From Prorocentrum cordatum (taxonomy: Eukaryota > Sar > Dinophyceae > Prorocentrales > Prorocentraceae): 64,000 bases of DNA. The notes beneath the pieces are model-generated. The model saw only the letters and a program-made list of their open reading frames with translations, did no database searches and was not told where the DNA came from. The translations under genes were made by a program, and so were the position numbers. Below, piece by piece: positions 30,211-40,925 of this stretch. Each line of letters starts with the position of its first letter. The first letter of the stretch is position 1. The DNA is taken from positions 99,501-163,500 of the forward strand of contig CAUYUJ010012603.1 in NCBI GenBank assembly GCA_963575745.1. The letters run 5' to 3'.

Positions 30211-31029
30211 GCTGAGACTCTCCAATCTCCGAGTCGGCCTGCAATCCCACGACATCACAACAAACATCCAAGAGGTCTACGACCCACAAGCCAAGCAAGG
30301 TGGTGGGATGGGCCGAAGGCCGTTGAACATAAATCTATAGACATAGGAGTACAATAAAACAACATCGAGAGAAACAAAGGGATATATGCGTGCATGTCTG
30401 CCTCATCATCCTTCTCATCTTTACACTGATGGAGCCCGATGAGTGAGATGCCGAAGGCACCGACTGGGGCATCCGAAGCCCATGATGTACAATTGTTCTC
30501 AACTCACGATCGCACATCTATGTGACGTGCTACTGACTCGCCTCCCCTCCCTATCCTCGCACTGGTGGAAGACGGGGTAGTGAGAGGCATCGATCTCGTC
30601 GCGGCGGTACACATCACCAGCGCACAAGAAGGACGTGACCTTCGGCCGCAAAGCACCGTGGTATATGATTTCAATTGGACAGCGTGCCCCGACTACCGAC
30701 TAGAGGACCAGCAATAGCGATCGCACCAGCCCGCTTGGCGTCCAGAGCCTGTTCTTCCAAGACGGCACCGTCTTTCCTTTCCGGGACGCGTGTTCCCCTC
30801 CCCCATACCCCCGCAAGGGGTCAGGAGGGGTTGAAGCGAGGGGAGAAGAGGGAGGGGAGCGGGCGAGGACGGACGCGGCAACGCTCTGTGATCAAACAAC
30901 GAATGCTCATCACAGGAGACCTAGGAATCGATTGCTCGTGCAAATCCTCATCCCATCTAACAGACAGCGAAAACTCCAATCATATCAGAAAACAAAACTT
31001 AAAGTGGTCTGGAGCGGACTGAAGTGGGT
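30211..31029. other. Unassigned sequence
   Basis: No gene recognised. A 115-codon frame at 30675-31022 has no identifiable domain. Confidence 0.4.
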
Positions 31030-31775
31030 AGACTGACCAGGAGTAGACTGGACTAGACTGGCGTGGACTCTACTCCACTATACTCATCTCCACTCTACTC
31101 TATGATGCCCGATTCTACTCTAATATCTGCCCAGCTCTGTTCTACTATGCTCTACTCTACCCAACTCCTGCCCTGCCAATCCGCAGCATGTCCGAGCCTA
31201 CTCTGTTCTACTCTACTCTACTCCTATGCTACTCCTGCTCTGCGCTATTCTGGCCGCGATCACTCTACTGCACTCGACTCTTCTCTACGAATATCGGCGA
31301 TACGCTATTATACTCCTGATCAACTCTGTTCCTACTCCTATTATACTCGACTCTGGTCTACGACCCCTCTACTCTACTATACTCTGCCCTACCCTCATCT
31401 ATTCGACCCTGCCCTATTATGCTCGACTCGACGCTACCATCTACCCTACTCTACGACTCTACTCGACTTTGCTCTATCCTACCCTACTCTACTCGACCCT
31501 GCCCAACCCTACTCAAATATACACTCTACCGCACTACGGCACGCCTGCTCTACCCTGCGCTATTCCTGCTCGACTCTACTCTACTCCCGTCTACTTTGGT
31601 CTACTCTGTTCTACTCAAACCTGCCCTACTCTATACTACTCGACTCGACTCGGCTCTACTCTACTCTAAGATGATCCCGTATACCGGGCTCTGCTCTACC
31701 GTCATCCTACTCCGCTCGACTCTGGTGTTCTCTACCCTACCCTGCGCTACCCCACCCTATGCTACCCTACGGGAG
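31030..31775. repeat. Degenerate CTACT pentamer satellite, G-poor plus strand
   Basis: CTCTACTCTACTC-type repeats with substitutions over about 745 bp. Peptides from its frames (Tyr/Ser/Thr/Leu) are repeat translations. Confidence 0.9.
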
Positions 31776-31777
31776 GT

Positions 31778-31930
31778 TCGCGTCGTGACGACCCTGGCGT
31801 TGGTTTCTGACACCGCGTGGATCGTTCAACCTTAAACGATCGGCCGTTCCCGCAACGTCCAATCGTTCAACATCGACCGATTCTGGGTCGCCGCCGGCGT
31901 TCAACGTTGAACGCCGTCGACACGACGCGA
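31778..31930 (+). mobile_element. Dispersed hairpin repeat family F, copy 1
   Basis: GTCGTGACGACC, GCGTTGGTTTCTGACACCGCG, GATCGTTCAACCTTAAACGATC (near-palindrome) and the perfect 20-bp palindrome GGCGTTCAACGTTGAACGCC. A second copy with the same order is at 60361-60533. Non-coding. Confidence 0.8.
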
Positions 31931-32737
31931 ACCTACCGTACCCTGACCCACCCTGCTCTACCATGCAATACTCCCACTGTGCTCGTATCCTCAAACCCAG
32001 GGCCTCTGTCGGCCGACGAGGGCCCCTTCCTGGAAGCCCCACCCCTGGCCGCCAAGACAGACTTCACGACAGTAGCAGGTGCCGTCTCGGCACTGACGTT
32101 CTGCCTCCCTTGCTGCAGACCGTGCGGCATGGGCGGGACGGGGCGCACATCCCGCGCGAAAGGCCGAAATGTCCATATCGCCTCGGCACCGCGTCTGCTG
32201 CTCTGAAGAAGTGTGCCACCGCCCGGGCGCGGCGTACATCTTCCGCACGCAGCTCCGTCGACGCACGCGCGCGGACGAAGCTGCCGTTCTCGCCTCGACG
32301 CCGCGCAGCTTTCGTCTGGAAGTGGCGGTCACACCTCTGCGCGGCGCACAGGTGTCCCTCGCCGTGTTTTTTTTGGGGGGGGGGGCGCAAGGGGGGCGAC
32401 TGGTTGCCCTCGCCCGTGCCCCATGCGCCGTTGGGTCGGGAGTGGCGTTCCAGCGCGGGCGCGGCGCACGTGAAGGGACCCCAGGACACGCAAATGAATA
32501 CACACGAGTGACAGGATTCCCTGTACTTGCCCATAGGTTCTGGGCCTCTGACTTCCCCCCCACTTCCCATATGCCCCCATATGTTCTGGGGAATCAACGA
32601 CCGATTGTGTCTGCGTGTTTTTTTGTTCCCCTCCTGAGCATGGTCCGTTCGCCGAAGCGCACAGGACGCGACAGCGGCAGAGGGGCTGCGCCAGCGCGGG
32701 CGAAGAGTGCCGACCTCGTCCAGCACCGCGCAGATGG
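31931..32737. other. Unassigned GC-rich sequence
   Basis: No recognisable gene. GCGCGGCGCACAGGTG and GCGCGGCGCACGTG are short direct repeats near 32335 and 32458. A G-run lies at 32380-32395. Confidence 0.4.
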
Positions 32738-33001
32738 CGAGGAGGAGGAGGGGGAGGAGGAGGAGGAGGAGGAGGAGGAGGGGGAGGAGGAGTGGGAGGA
32801 GGAGGATGGGGAGGAGAGGGGGAGGGAGGAGGAGGATGGGGAGGAGGAGGGGGAGGAGGAGGAGGAGGAGGGGGAGGAGGAGGAGGAGGAGGAGGAGGAG
32901 GGGGGGAGGAGGAGGAGGGGGAGGAGCAGGAGGAGGAGGGGGAGGAGGAGGAGGGGGAGGGGGAGGAGCAGGAGGAGGAGGAGGAGGAGGAGGAGGAGGA
33001 G
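32738..33001. repeat. (GGA)n tract
   Basis: GGAGGAGGGGGAGG repeats of about 260 bp. Confidence 0.95.
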
Positions 33002-34308
33002 TGACAGGAACAGACCTGGAGTCGGCACTGCCTCGTCCTCGCCGCATCCATCGGCAGTTTGGCCGCTCCCGTTGCGCGACCCGCGCGGTGTTCAGTCGTC
33101 GCCAGGCAGTCGGGAGAGGGGCCGCGCGCGAGCGCGCTCCGCTTGCAGGGTGGGGGCGAGCGCCAATCCCAATCTCAGATGCTGCCACACTTGATGAACA
33201 TGCTGCGGGAGGAAGGCTGGGAGGGGGCAGGGCCCCCTGACTCGCTCGACGCCGACCCTGCTCCCCTCTACACACTGCGCTGCTCTCCTCTCTGCTGTGC
33301 CCCATCCTGGTATGCTCGGGTTCTGCACTGCTGCCCTCGTCTGCTCTTCTCGACCCTGATCGACGCTGCTCTGCGCAACTCTTCTTTGCACCACTCTACT
33401 TCTATTTCTGTTGCCTAGGATCAGAATCTGCGCGCAAGCTATGTGTTCTCAGCGAGGGCAAATATTCTCCCCACGAAGCAACAACTCAGTGAAGAAGACC
33501 CTGCAGCGAATCGACGAAAGATACATGCCACTCGTTCAAACTGCGGCACCGAATGCACCGAGGAGGGATCCTCTACCACCGTCCACGCCGAGCGTGCCGA
33601 GGGAGGAGCGGCAGGACTCAACGTCGTTTCGAGGGCGGACGGGCGGCAGAGGACGGAGACCAGGACAGGAGGAGACGGCAGACGGCGAGGAGACGGCGGA
33701 CGGCGGGGAGAGGAGGGGCGGATAAGCGACACTGGCTGAAAGCCTGAGCCCAAGCTCCATGGCCGAGAAAACGCCGACACCTTTCTATAATCGCATCGCC
33801 ACTAAAACCAAGGAGGCCGTGTGGTGGCAGGCCAGTCGGCCGCCCACACAGCGTCCAGAGCGAAGAGGAAAACTATTCGGGGTACCTCCATGCCGCCACC
33901 AGCACACCAGCACACAGGCGAGGTCGAAAGGAGGGAGGAAGGGGGAGGGGCAGACCGAGACTTGAATTCCCGCCGCACGCTTCGCCGACTATCAGGAATC
34001 CGCGGTCCACATCCGGAGCTCTGGGTGGCCGAATGCGGGGGGGAGCGAGGACGAGACAGGAAGAGGTGGCAGAAAGCAGGCCAACCCCAGCAGGGCTAGC
34101 CGGCGTTTCGCCACGGGGAGGCAAGGGCGGGAGGAAAGAGACGAGAGGGGGAGGAGTACGCATCGCTTGCGACGGACTCGAGAAGCGCGAGAAGCGATAA
34201 GGCGTCATGACCCACTATTGAAATACAGCTAGATCTGAACACCTGCATGGAAAGACCCAGAGTCCGCATGAGGCCTCGATGTCAGCGGCCAACCCCCGCC
34301 TCTAATCT
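33002..34308. other. Unassigned sequence 3' of the membrane PAS gene
   Basis: No gene recognised. 33660-33720 has GGAGACGGCAGACGGC short repeats. If the gene at 34309 has a 3' UTR, it lies in the upper part of this stretch. No poly-A run is visible just below the stop. Confidence 0.4.
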
Positions 34309-36435
34309 TCATGCGCGAACGTGTTCCCCCGAACGCTTTGGGCACCCTCTCTCCTTGCAGCCCTCTCCAGTCCCCTCATTGGTTCTCCGTCTGAGTGTCG
34401 GCGCGTCGCCATCATACGCCACATCCGTTGGTGACTCGTCGATCGGGTCCAGCCTTTTCGATACCCTCTGCGGCCCGCTCTGCCAAGGCACGCGAAGCTT
34501 CGACACTCCAGACAGGTACATGAATATGAACGGGCTGATATAATCAGATTCCTCGCTTGAGTCACGCGGGTCAGTGAAGTAGCCATCGACCGCAAGCTCT
34601 GCGCGCTCCGCCAGCAGGAACGTAGACCCGCCACTGGAAAACCGCACCGTACCAGCACCGACGCCCGCCACTAACTCCTCATCAGCGGGCCTGTACTCCC
34701 TCTGATTCATGAGATCCTGGCTACTCCTGCGGACCGCATCCACGGTCTCCTTCGGAAGCCAATCCTTCAGGAGGGGCGACCGGCGACCGCCCTCGAAGCG
34801 CAGCAGCATGTCCTCGACGCGCAGGCCCCTGCTCCTGAAGTTCAGCCGCAGGCAGACGGACGAGATGCGGCCCGCGTCCAGCGCGCCGCTCCCAGCGGAC
34901 GAGGAGGAGGCCCTCGAGGACGACGAGATGGAGCTGCGGGACCTCCGGCCGACGCTGTGGACGGGCCGCTGCGCCAGCGCACCCAGCGGCCGCTGGCCAT
35001 CGCCAGCGGCCAGAGTCTGAGGCGGCGCCTGCTGCTGGGCCGGCGCCTGCGCCGCCCCCGCGGCCTTTGCCCTCGGGGAATGCACGGCGCCGCCTTGGCC
35101 CGCTTCGGGATCTGGCCCGCGCGCCGTGGGGGCCGCCGCTGGCTGCCGCAGCGCATCGGCACCAGGGGCATCCGTGCAGGCCTCCCGCGGCAGCGCCTCG
35201 CAGGTCTCCCGGATCCCCATCAGAAATTCGGGGGCATCCTGGACGTCGGCGATGTTGATCAGGAACAGCTCCACCGGCATCGGGTGCGCCACGCCCTCCC
35301 TTTGCAGGGACACCTGGGTGGAGGTAGCGTGGCCCATGGAGAAATCGCCCAAGCTCGGCCCCTCGGCTATTGAGGCAGCGGTGTGCTTGGACGAGAAGTC
35401 CTGAGAGCGCTGCTGCAACACCGTCGCCCCAGAGATGAAATCCTGGAAGCGCTGCTTGTCGGGCTCTGGCAAATACTGAAGGAAGCTGCATCCATGAAGC
35501 GTGTTCCTCGTGCCTCCTGAGCCCAGCAAGTGCAGCAGGTGTGGGGAATGGGCGATGATGTTACATTGTGGGCAGATGCGCAGCTGGGCGTCGCAGAATA
35601 CACCGAGCAATGTTTGAGCTGCCTGATACGCCCTGCCAGACTGGCTGGACTCCACGGACGCCTTGACGCGGTCCTTCTCGCAAGCCTCCAAGAATGCTGA
35701 GGCAAAACAGATCAATACACAAGTACTCGTTTCAACAATACATTGGTGGACGAACGCGCCCATGGAAGAGTGTCCGTCGATGCGTAGCTGCTCGCGCCGC
35801 TCCCAGGAACAAAAGCACGTCACTGTAGAAAGAAAAATGTTCCACCTCACCGACATCCTGCAATCAAGTAGCGAGACCGCGAGAAGCACTCGTGCCGCGC
35901 TCCAGAAACCGCCGTACATGAGGAACAACACGTGTGACTGTTCAAAGTACGTTCGCACCGCAATGAACGACATCCAGAAACTGAACATGTACTCTATGTC
36001 CGCGACGGAAAAACCTGATGAACATCTCAAGCACTTCCAGTATAGCGTTGCGAAATGGCGCAAGCACATGATCACCGCCTTGAAAACAACACTCGGTTCG
36101 GAGGCATCCGCGATATACAAGAAGAACATCGCTAACGGCACAAACATAACCACCGAAATGGGTATCAGCAACGAGTCCGCCATATACTGCAATCGTGCCA
36201 CCCTTGCCTTGTCCAAAGCATTCGAGATTCTGTTATCGAAGGACGTGCAAGGACGAGGCGGTGAGGCAGGCGATTGGAAGACCTTCCTCAGTGCGTACAG
36301 CGACGCTACAGAATCGTCCCAGGCAAGCCATACGAGTGCCACCAGAGAACAGAAGCTTAAGGAGACGCATATCCGAACGACAAAAGTGAAGAAGCAGTCT
36401 TGCTGTCCCATCGCGAGGAAGTAGGACAAAGACAT
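34309..36435 (-). CDS. Multi-pass membrane protein with PAS-like domain; probable retrogene
   Basis: About 708 codons, no interruption. The ATG at 36435 is the first in-frame ATG after an upstream TGA near 36487 (an in-frame GTG at 36453 is unlikely as start). Numbering from that GTG: hydrophobic segments at about 20-45, 92-117, 122-141, 153-170, 173-196, 201-216 and 238-257, so roughly six to seven membrane spans. A PAS-like domain at about 278-416 follows (LLGVFCDAQLRICPQCN, HLLHLLGSGG, FLQYLPEPDKQRFQDFI, then VELFLINIADVQ and FLMGIRE). Residues 420-530 are Ala/Gln/Ser-rich linker; the C-terminus (about 540-660) is globular-looking but unrecognised. PAS domains sense ligands, redox or light and mediate dimerisation; the signal here is unknown. 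A spliced-leader relic lies 120 bp upstream on the same strand, indicating origin from mRNA. Confidence 0.75.
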   Translation of the reverse strand: MSLSYFLAMGQQDCFFTFVVRICVSLSFCSLVALVWLAWDDSVASLYALRKVFQSPASPPRPCTSFDNRISNALDKARVARLQYMADSLLIPISVVMFVPLAMFFLYIADASEPSVVFKAVIMCLRHFATLYWKCLRCSSGFSVADIEYMFSFWMSFIAVRTYFEQSHVLFLMYGGFWSAARVLLAVSLLDCRMSVRWNIFLSTVTCFCSWERREQLRIDGHSSMGAFVHQCIVETSTCVLICFASAFLEACEKDRVKASVESSQSGRAYQAAQTLLGVFCDAQLRICPQCNIIAHSPHLLHLLGSGGTRNTLHGCSFLQYLPEPDKQRFQDFISGATVLQQRSQDFSSKHTAASIAEGPSLGDFSMGHATSTQVSLQREGVAHPMPVELFLINIADVQDAPEFLMGIRETCEALPREACTDAPGADALRQPAAAPTARGPDPEAGQGGAVHSPRAKAAGAAQAPAQQQAPPQTLAAGDGQRPLGALAQRPVHSVGRRSRSSISSSSRASSSSAGSGALDAGRISSVCLRLNFRSRGLRVEDMLLRFEGGRRSPLLKDWLPKETVDAVRRSSQDLMNQREYRPADEELVAGVGAGTVRFSSGGSTFLLAERAELAVDGYFTDPRDSSEESDYISPFIFMYLSGVSKLRVPWQSGPQRVSKRLDPIDESPTDVAYDGDAPTLRRRTNEGTGEGCKERGCPKRSGEHVRA

Positions 36436-36556
36436 CCCGCCACAAACAGCCACTCGGGCTTGCCTGGAAGCCGTGCAGCGCCCTCAATATAAGGCCAGGC
36501 CCGATCGCGCGCGACAGGGGACTCAGGCACCTTCAGCCGCGGCTGTGGCACAGCCA

Positions 36557-36578
36557 CTTGAGCCGAAATTTCTACGGA
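36557..36578 (-). other. Relic dinoflagellate spliced-leader (DinoSL) upstream of the PAS gene
   Basis: On the minus strand it reads TCCGTAGAAATTTC then GGCTCAAG. Against the 22-nt DinoSL exon it matches 19 of 22 positions (CC to AA after TCCGTAG, and one T to C). It lies about 120 bp upstream of the ATG at 36435, in the same orientation, where a spliced leader would be in an mature mRNA. A genomic copy here implies the gene was reinserted from a trans-spliced transcript. Confidence 0.75.
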
Positions 36579-36784
36579 TTTGCAGTTCTCAACTTCTGAG
36601 TGTGACGATAGCTACAATATGGTTGGGACGCCATTGCAATAGCACAGAAATCCATTGCAACAGTTTGACCGTGCGAGAGAAAAATAGAGTGAGGACATCA
36701 CTGGCCCGGATCTCTACGCATTGAGCTAGGACTCCGATAAGCAAATCTGTGAGGGCGCGCCGCTGGATCTCCCCCAGGGAGGTG
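36579..36784. other. Sequence upstream of the SL relic
   Basis: Slightly AT-richer than the surroundings (CCATTGCAATAGCAC and CCATTGCAACAG repeats). It could hold the promoter of the retrogene, but I see no recognisable element. Confidence 0.3.
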
Positions 36785-37070
36785 GGGGGCCTAGGACCCC
36801 CCCCCACCCTTTCTCCGATCCGTCGTCGGGACCCCCCGCCCTCCCCCCCTTTCCCGGTCTAGTCGTCGCGGACCCCCCCCCCCTTCCCTCCCTTTCCCGG
36901 TCCGTCGTCGGGGACCCCCCCCCCTTTCAAAAGGGAGGGGGGCCGACCCCCCCCCCCTTCCCCCCTTTCGGCCTCCGGAACCCGACCCCCACCACCCCGA
37001 ACGCTACCACCCCGACCACCCGTAAGCCGAACCCCGAACCCCGAACCCTAACCCCAGCCCCAAACAACAC
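36785..37070. repeat. Poly-C tandem repeat and telomere-like C-rich patch
   Basis: Units of about 58 bp with CCCTTTCCCGGTCCGTCGTC followed by GGGGACCCCCCCCC occur about three times at 36785-36960. 37025-37065 reads CCCCGAACCCCGAACCCTAACCCC, resembling decayed CCCTAA-type repeats. Confidence 0.75.
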
Positions 37071-38045
37071 TCAGTGCTCACTATTCACGACTCATTACCC
37101 ACTACCCGCTACTCTCTACTCACTACTAACTTCTCACTACGCACTGCTCACTACTCAAGACCTCACTACTCACGATCCACACCTCACTACCCATGACCAA
37201 CTACTCACTACTCACTGCTCACAACTCACTACCCCCAACTCTCTACACACGATTCACTATTCACGACCCACTACTCATTAATCACTACTCACTAAACACT
37301 ACTCACTACCCACTACTTACAAATCACTACTCAGTACCACTAGCCACTACCCACTCCTCAGTACTGAGTACTCACAACTCACTACTCACTACTCACTGCT
37401 CACAACTCACTGCTTCTATCCGCTGCTCTACTCCTTACACAGTACTCACTGCTCACTACTCGCTACCAACTACTCGCTATTCCCTACTCGCTACCCGATA
37501 CGCAATATTCACTACCCAGTACGCACTACTCAGTACTCACGACTCACTACTCACTTCTCACTACTCACTGTTCACTACTCACGACCCACTATGCACTATT
37601 CACTACTCAATACTCACTACTCACGACTCACTACCCACTACTCTGTACCCGCTTCCCCCTACGCACTACCCGCTACTCACTACCCAGTTCTCACTTCTCA
37701 CTACTCACCACTCCCTACTTCCTACTCACTACTCTCTACTTACTACTCCCTACACCCAACTCGCTACTCACCCTGCTCACTACTCACTACTGACTACTCC
37801 CTCCGCGCTACTCACTGCTCACAGTGCCCTACTCGCTATTCCCTACTCACTACTCGCAACTCCCTACTCGCTACTCACTACTCACTACATACTCCCCGCC
37901 CACTGCCCACTACTCACTGCTCACCACTCTCTACTCACGAGTAACTGCACACTACCCGCTACTCACTACTCACTACTCACTCCTCACTACTCGCAACTAT
38001 CTACTCACTACTCACTAATCACTACTCGCTACTCACTACTCACTA
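37071..38045. repeat. CTCACTA heptamer satellite, G-depleted plus strand
   Basis: Nearly 1 kb of ACTCACTACTCACTACTC-like repeats with C/A/T substitutions and very few G. Open frames (for example 37193-38251) are repeat translations rich in Tyr/Ser/Thr/Leu. Confidence 0.9.
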
Positions 38046-38054
38046 TCCTGAGGC

Positions 38055-38285
38055 CAACCCCCCCCCTTGCGGGAGAGGCCCCCTCCCCGGCCCCATGTTC
38101 GGCGCAAAGGGGAGAAGGGGGGGGCGGGTCGAACCCCCACCCCCTTTCCAGCGCCAAGGGGGGTAGGGGGGGAGCGGGGCCCCGACCCCCCCCCCCTCCC
38201 CCTAAGGGGAGAAGGGGGGGGGGGGGTCGCAAATCTCACCCCCCCCTTTGAAGCGGGGGGGGGGGGGGGGGGGGGGGGGTGCGAG
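38055..38285. repeat. Alternating poly-C / poly-G block
   Basis: Runs of 7-19 C or G alternate (for example AAGGGGAGAAGGGGGGG, ACCCCCCCCCC). The motif GGGGAGAAGGGG repeats about every 58 bp. It mirrors the poly-C block on the other side of the heptamer satellite. Confidence 0.8.
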
Positions 38286-38485
38286 CACACCTCCCCTTTT
38301 TCAATTACAGGGTGATCTAATGACGCGCTTTCCAAATCTGCGTGGGGAAATGTGTTGGTACGCCGCGTGGTCTGACATGGACAATCCAATTGCAAACCTG
38401 CGGCCCGCTACACACATGTGCTTCGCCTCGGCCCAGTGAAAGCCATCATTCGTCAACATCTGAAAACTGCAAACATAATGTCGAC

Positions 38486-38698
38486 ATGATCTTCTATGAA
38501 TTCACCATCGACAACCAAGTGTTTTCTTGGATTGAAGCTGAACGTTCAGGAATTATCCACAAGGACTATCATGCACGGTTGGAGCGTGCTCACTGGCCGC
38601 TTCGGCTGCGCGAGAATGGCAGGGCACTGGGAACGACTCGCTTGAACATTGGGCCCAATTCGTCTCAGCACACCAAGACCAACTACCACCAGCCGTAG
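38486..38698 (+). CDS. Hypothetical short ORF
   Basis: 70 codons from ATG 38486 to TAG 38698 in a stretch of more balanced composition than its surroundings. The frame stays open upstream to about 38342 without an ATG, so it could be an exon end. The product is mixed and non-repetitive (starts MIFYEFTIDNQVFSWIEAER), unlike the low-complexity frames nearby. I do not recognise a domain. It may be a decayed gene fragment. Confidence 0.25.
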   Translation: MIFYEFTIDNQVFSWIEAERSGIIHKDYHARLERAHWPLRLRENGRALGTTRLNIGPNSSQHTKTNYHQP

Positions 38699-38699
38699 G

Positions 38700-40753
38700 C
38701 AAGACTGCGGAATTCAACAAGTGCTCCCTCTGCTAGATCTCACGGCTACCAAAACGGCACCGAAATAATCGCAGCACGATGCAAGTGCCAACGCACCTCC
38801 CAGCCGCTGCGAATTGCAGGCGAGCAAGTGCGAGGATGCCCGTTGCCATGCGGCGCGCGCGTGCTGTTTATAGGGCGAGCTGACAGGGGGGGGGGGGGGC
38901 ACCGAAACGACAAGCGAGGCGGGGGCAGCAAACCAGCGACAGGAGACGCGTGCCAAGACGAGAGGCTGACTTCAGGGAGCGCGGGGTCAAGGCAACAGGC
39001 GGGGGAGGCAAGCAATTATTGCACGGCGCGTACTCGCCAGTGGGGCTGCAGCGTTTTCTGCGCATGCCAGTCAGGTCACAACATCCAAGGCTTCCCGAGC
39101 TGCCAGACGGCCCCGTCGGCTGGCGCGGCATGGGCCAGAGGCGGCCGAGGGTGTCCTCGGGTCCGCGCGCAGACTCCAGGCTCAGTCGGTCACACTGCTG
39201 GTGTCAGGGGTCCAGATAAGAGCTTGCGTCAGGGCAGGCTACGCGCAGCACTCCCCTCACGTCAGGTCCGTTGGGGTCGGCGCCAGGCCTGGGCGCAAGG
39301 GCAGGCAACATCGAGCAACTCGTCGCCGTCGTTACCCACGGTCGTCGGCAGCGGCCCCACGAACAAAACTCATTCGCAACGCGCGGGCAGAATCGCCGAG
39401 GCCAGGCGCATCGGCACACGCGCACACACATGTCAGTCGGCGGCGCCGAGGAACCTCAGGCGCGGGCAGCAGGTAAAGGTGCTAAACGCACACATACACA
39501 CACTTTTTAAATCGGCGGCCAGGCAGAGTGACTGCGCTGGCGGGATGAGAATATGCAGGGCATGCAAATGCAAATTAGGCCGCAATTCCGGCAGGGAGGA
39601 ATGGAAGGGAAGGCCTGGCGCGGGCGGGAGGAAAAAACCCGGCCCGCTCAGAGCAGGGCCAGGCCGCGGCGGGCGGGGCGCTGGAGCGCCAGGGAAGCAG
39701 CGGCCGCGAGGTAGCCGGGGAGGGCGGGAGCCAGGAGGCGGCCGAGCCAGGCGGTGGGGGCGGCAGGTCCAGCGCGAGCTGGAGACGGGCAGCGCAGCGG
39801 GGCGGCCGCTGTGCTGAGGTCAGAGCGACCTCCAGGCGACCGGTCGGCATCCGGAAAAGACCACCCCAGGAAGGGGGGCTGGGGGGCGCTGGGGAAGGAA
39901 CCCAGCGCGGCGGAGCGAGAGGAAGCAAGGCCGGCGGGGGCACCGAGATCCATGGGACCTGCGAGGCGCCCCGCGGGAGGCTGGCCGACGGCCGCCCCAG
40001 AAGGCGAGGGGCCGAGGGGGCAGGGCGGAAGAGGAGCAGCAAAGGGGAGGCCGAAGACCGACGACGCCGGTGAAGGGCTCGCCAGCTCGGCCTGAAAACC
40101 ATGCCAAGGGGGGCGGCGGGGGCGGAGGCCGAGGACAGCCATGCACCCAGAAGGCAAGGGAGAGGCCCGGAGGAACGGCGATGGCGCCGCGGAGCCCCGG
40201 GGCGGCGGGGGAAGGAGGCCACAGGCGAAAGCCGGTCTCAAACCTGCGGAAGGCCGGCGACCCTTCCTGCCGGGGCAGGGGAAGCAGCGGCGAAGCAGGG
40301 GCCTCCTCCCAGAAGGGGGGGCTGCGCCGGGGCGGCAGCCGCGCGCATGGCGGAGCGCAGGAAAAGGGGTGCGCGGGAGCCGGGGGCGAGCGGCAAAACC
40401 AGCTCGCCAGGGACGGCCAACGAGGCGCCCGCAGGGCGGTGGCCAGAGTCGGCCCATGCGGAGCAGCGGGTGGGGGGCCGCCACGAATGACTGGGAGGCA
40501 CGTGCGGCGGGTGGGCCAGGTACCGAAATCGGAGTGGCGCCCGGGGCAGCAGAAGCGCCAAGTGGAAGACACTGGCGGGCGGGGGGGGGGGTAGCACCGC
40601 GCGGCGCAGGAAGAGAGGCGGAAGGGGAAGGCACCGAACAGGTGCGCCGGAAGTGTCGAGAGGCGGGACGAGCGCCTCGCGGGGGAGCCGCGCAGCGGGA
40701 GTGGGCGACCGCTGGCGCTGCCCGATGGACGCTGCTGGCACGGCCGCGGGCAC
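38700..40753. other. GC-rich sequence without a recognised gene
   Basis: 39600-40750 is very GC-rich, and long frames are open in nearly every phase (up to about 376 codons on the minus strand). Their Pro/Ala/Arg/Gly composition follows the base bias and no domain is visible. 39400-39510 has ACACACA and CGCACAC patches. Confidence 0.45.
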
Positions 40754-40925
40754 CTGGACCCAAATCAGACCTCGCCATCCCGGGGGGGCTGCGATCTGTG
40801 AAGCTGTCGCCACGTTCGAGGCCTGCTGGGGGCCCAGCACAGTGACGCCACGCGCGGACCCAAATTAGACCTCGCCATCCCTTGGGGGCTGCGATCTGAG
40901 ATCCCCGCTTTCGAAGTGGCGAGGG
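40754..40925 (+). repeat. Satellite family S, array 2 (about 2 units)
   Basis: GACCTCGCCATCCCGGGGGG, GCTGCGATCTGTGAAGCTGTC and GCCACGTTCGAGGCCTGCTGG, then a second diverged unit. Same strand as array 1. Confidence 0.75.

Noticed and set aside
37193-38251. 352-codon frame rich in Tyr/Ser/Thr/Leu
   Set aside because: Translation of the CTCACTA heptamer satellite; the absence of stops follows from the near absence of G.
39575-40845. Large minus- and plus-strand frames (up to about 376 codons)
   Set aside because: Pro/Ala/Arg/Gly composition mirrors base bias, every phase is open, and the frame overlaps satellite family S. No motif, start context or partner supports coding.
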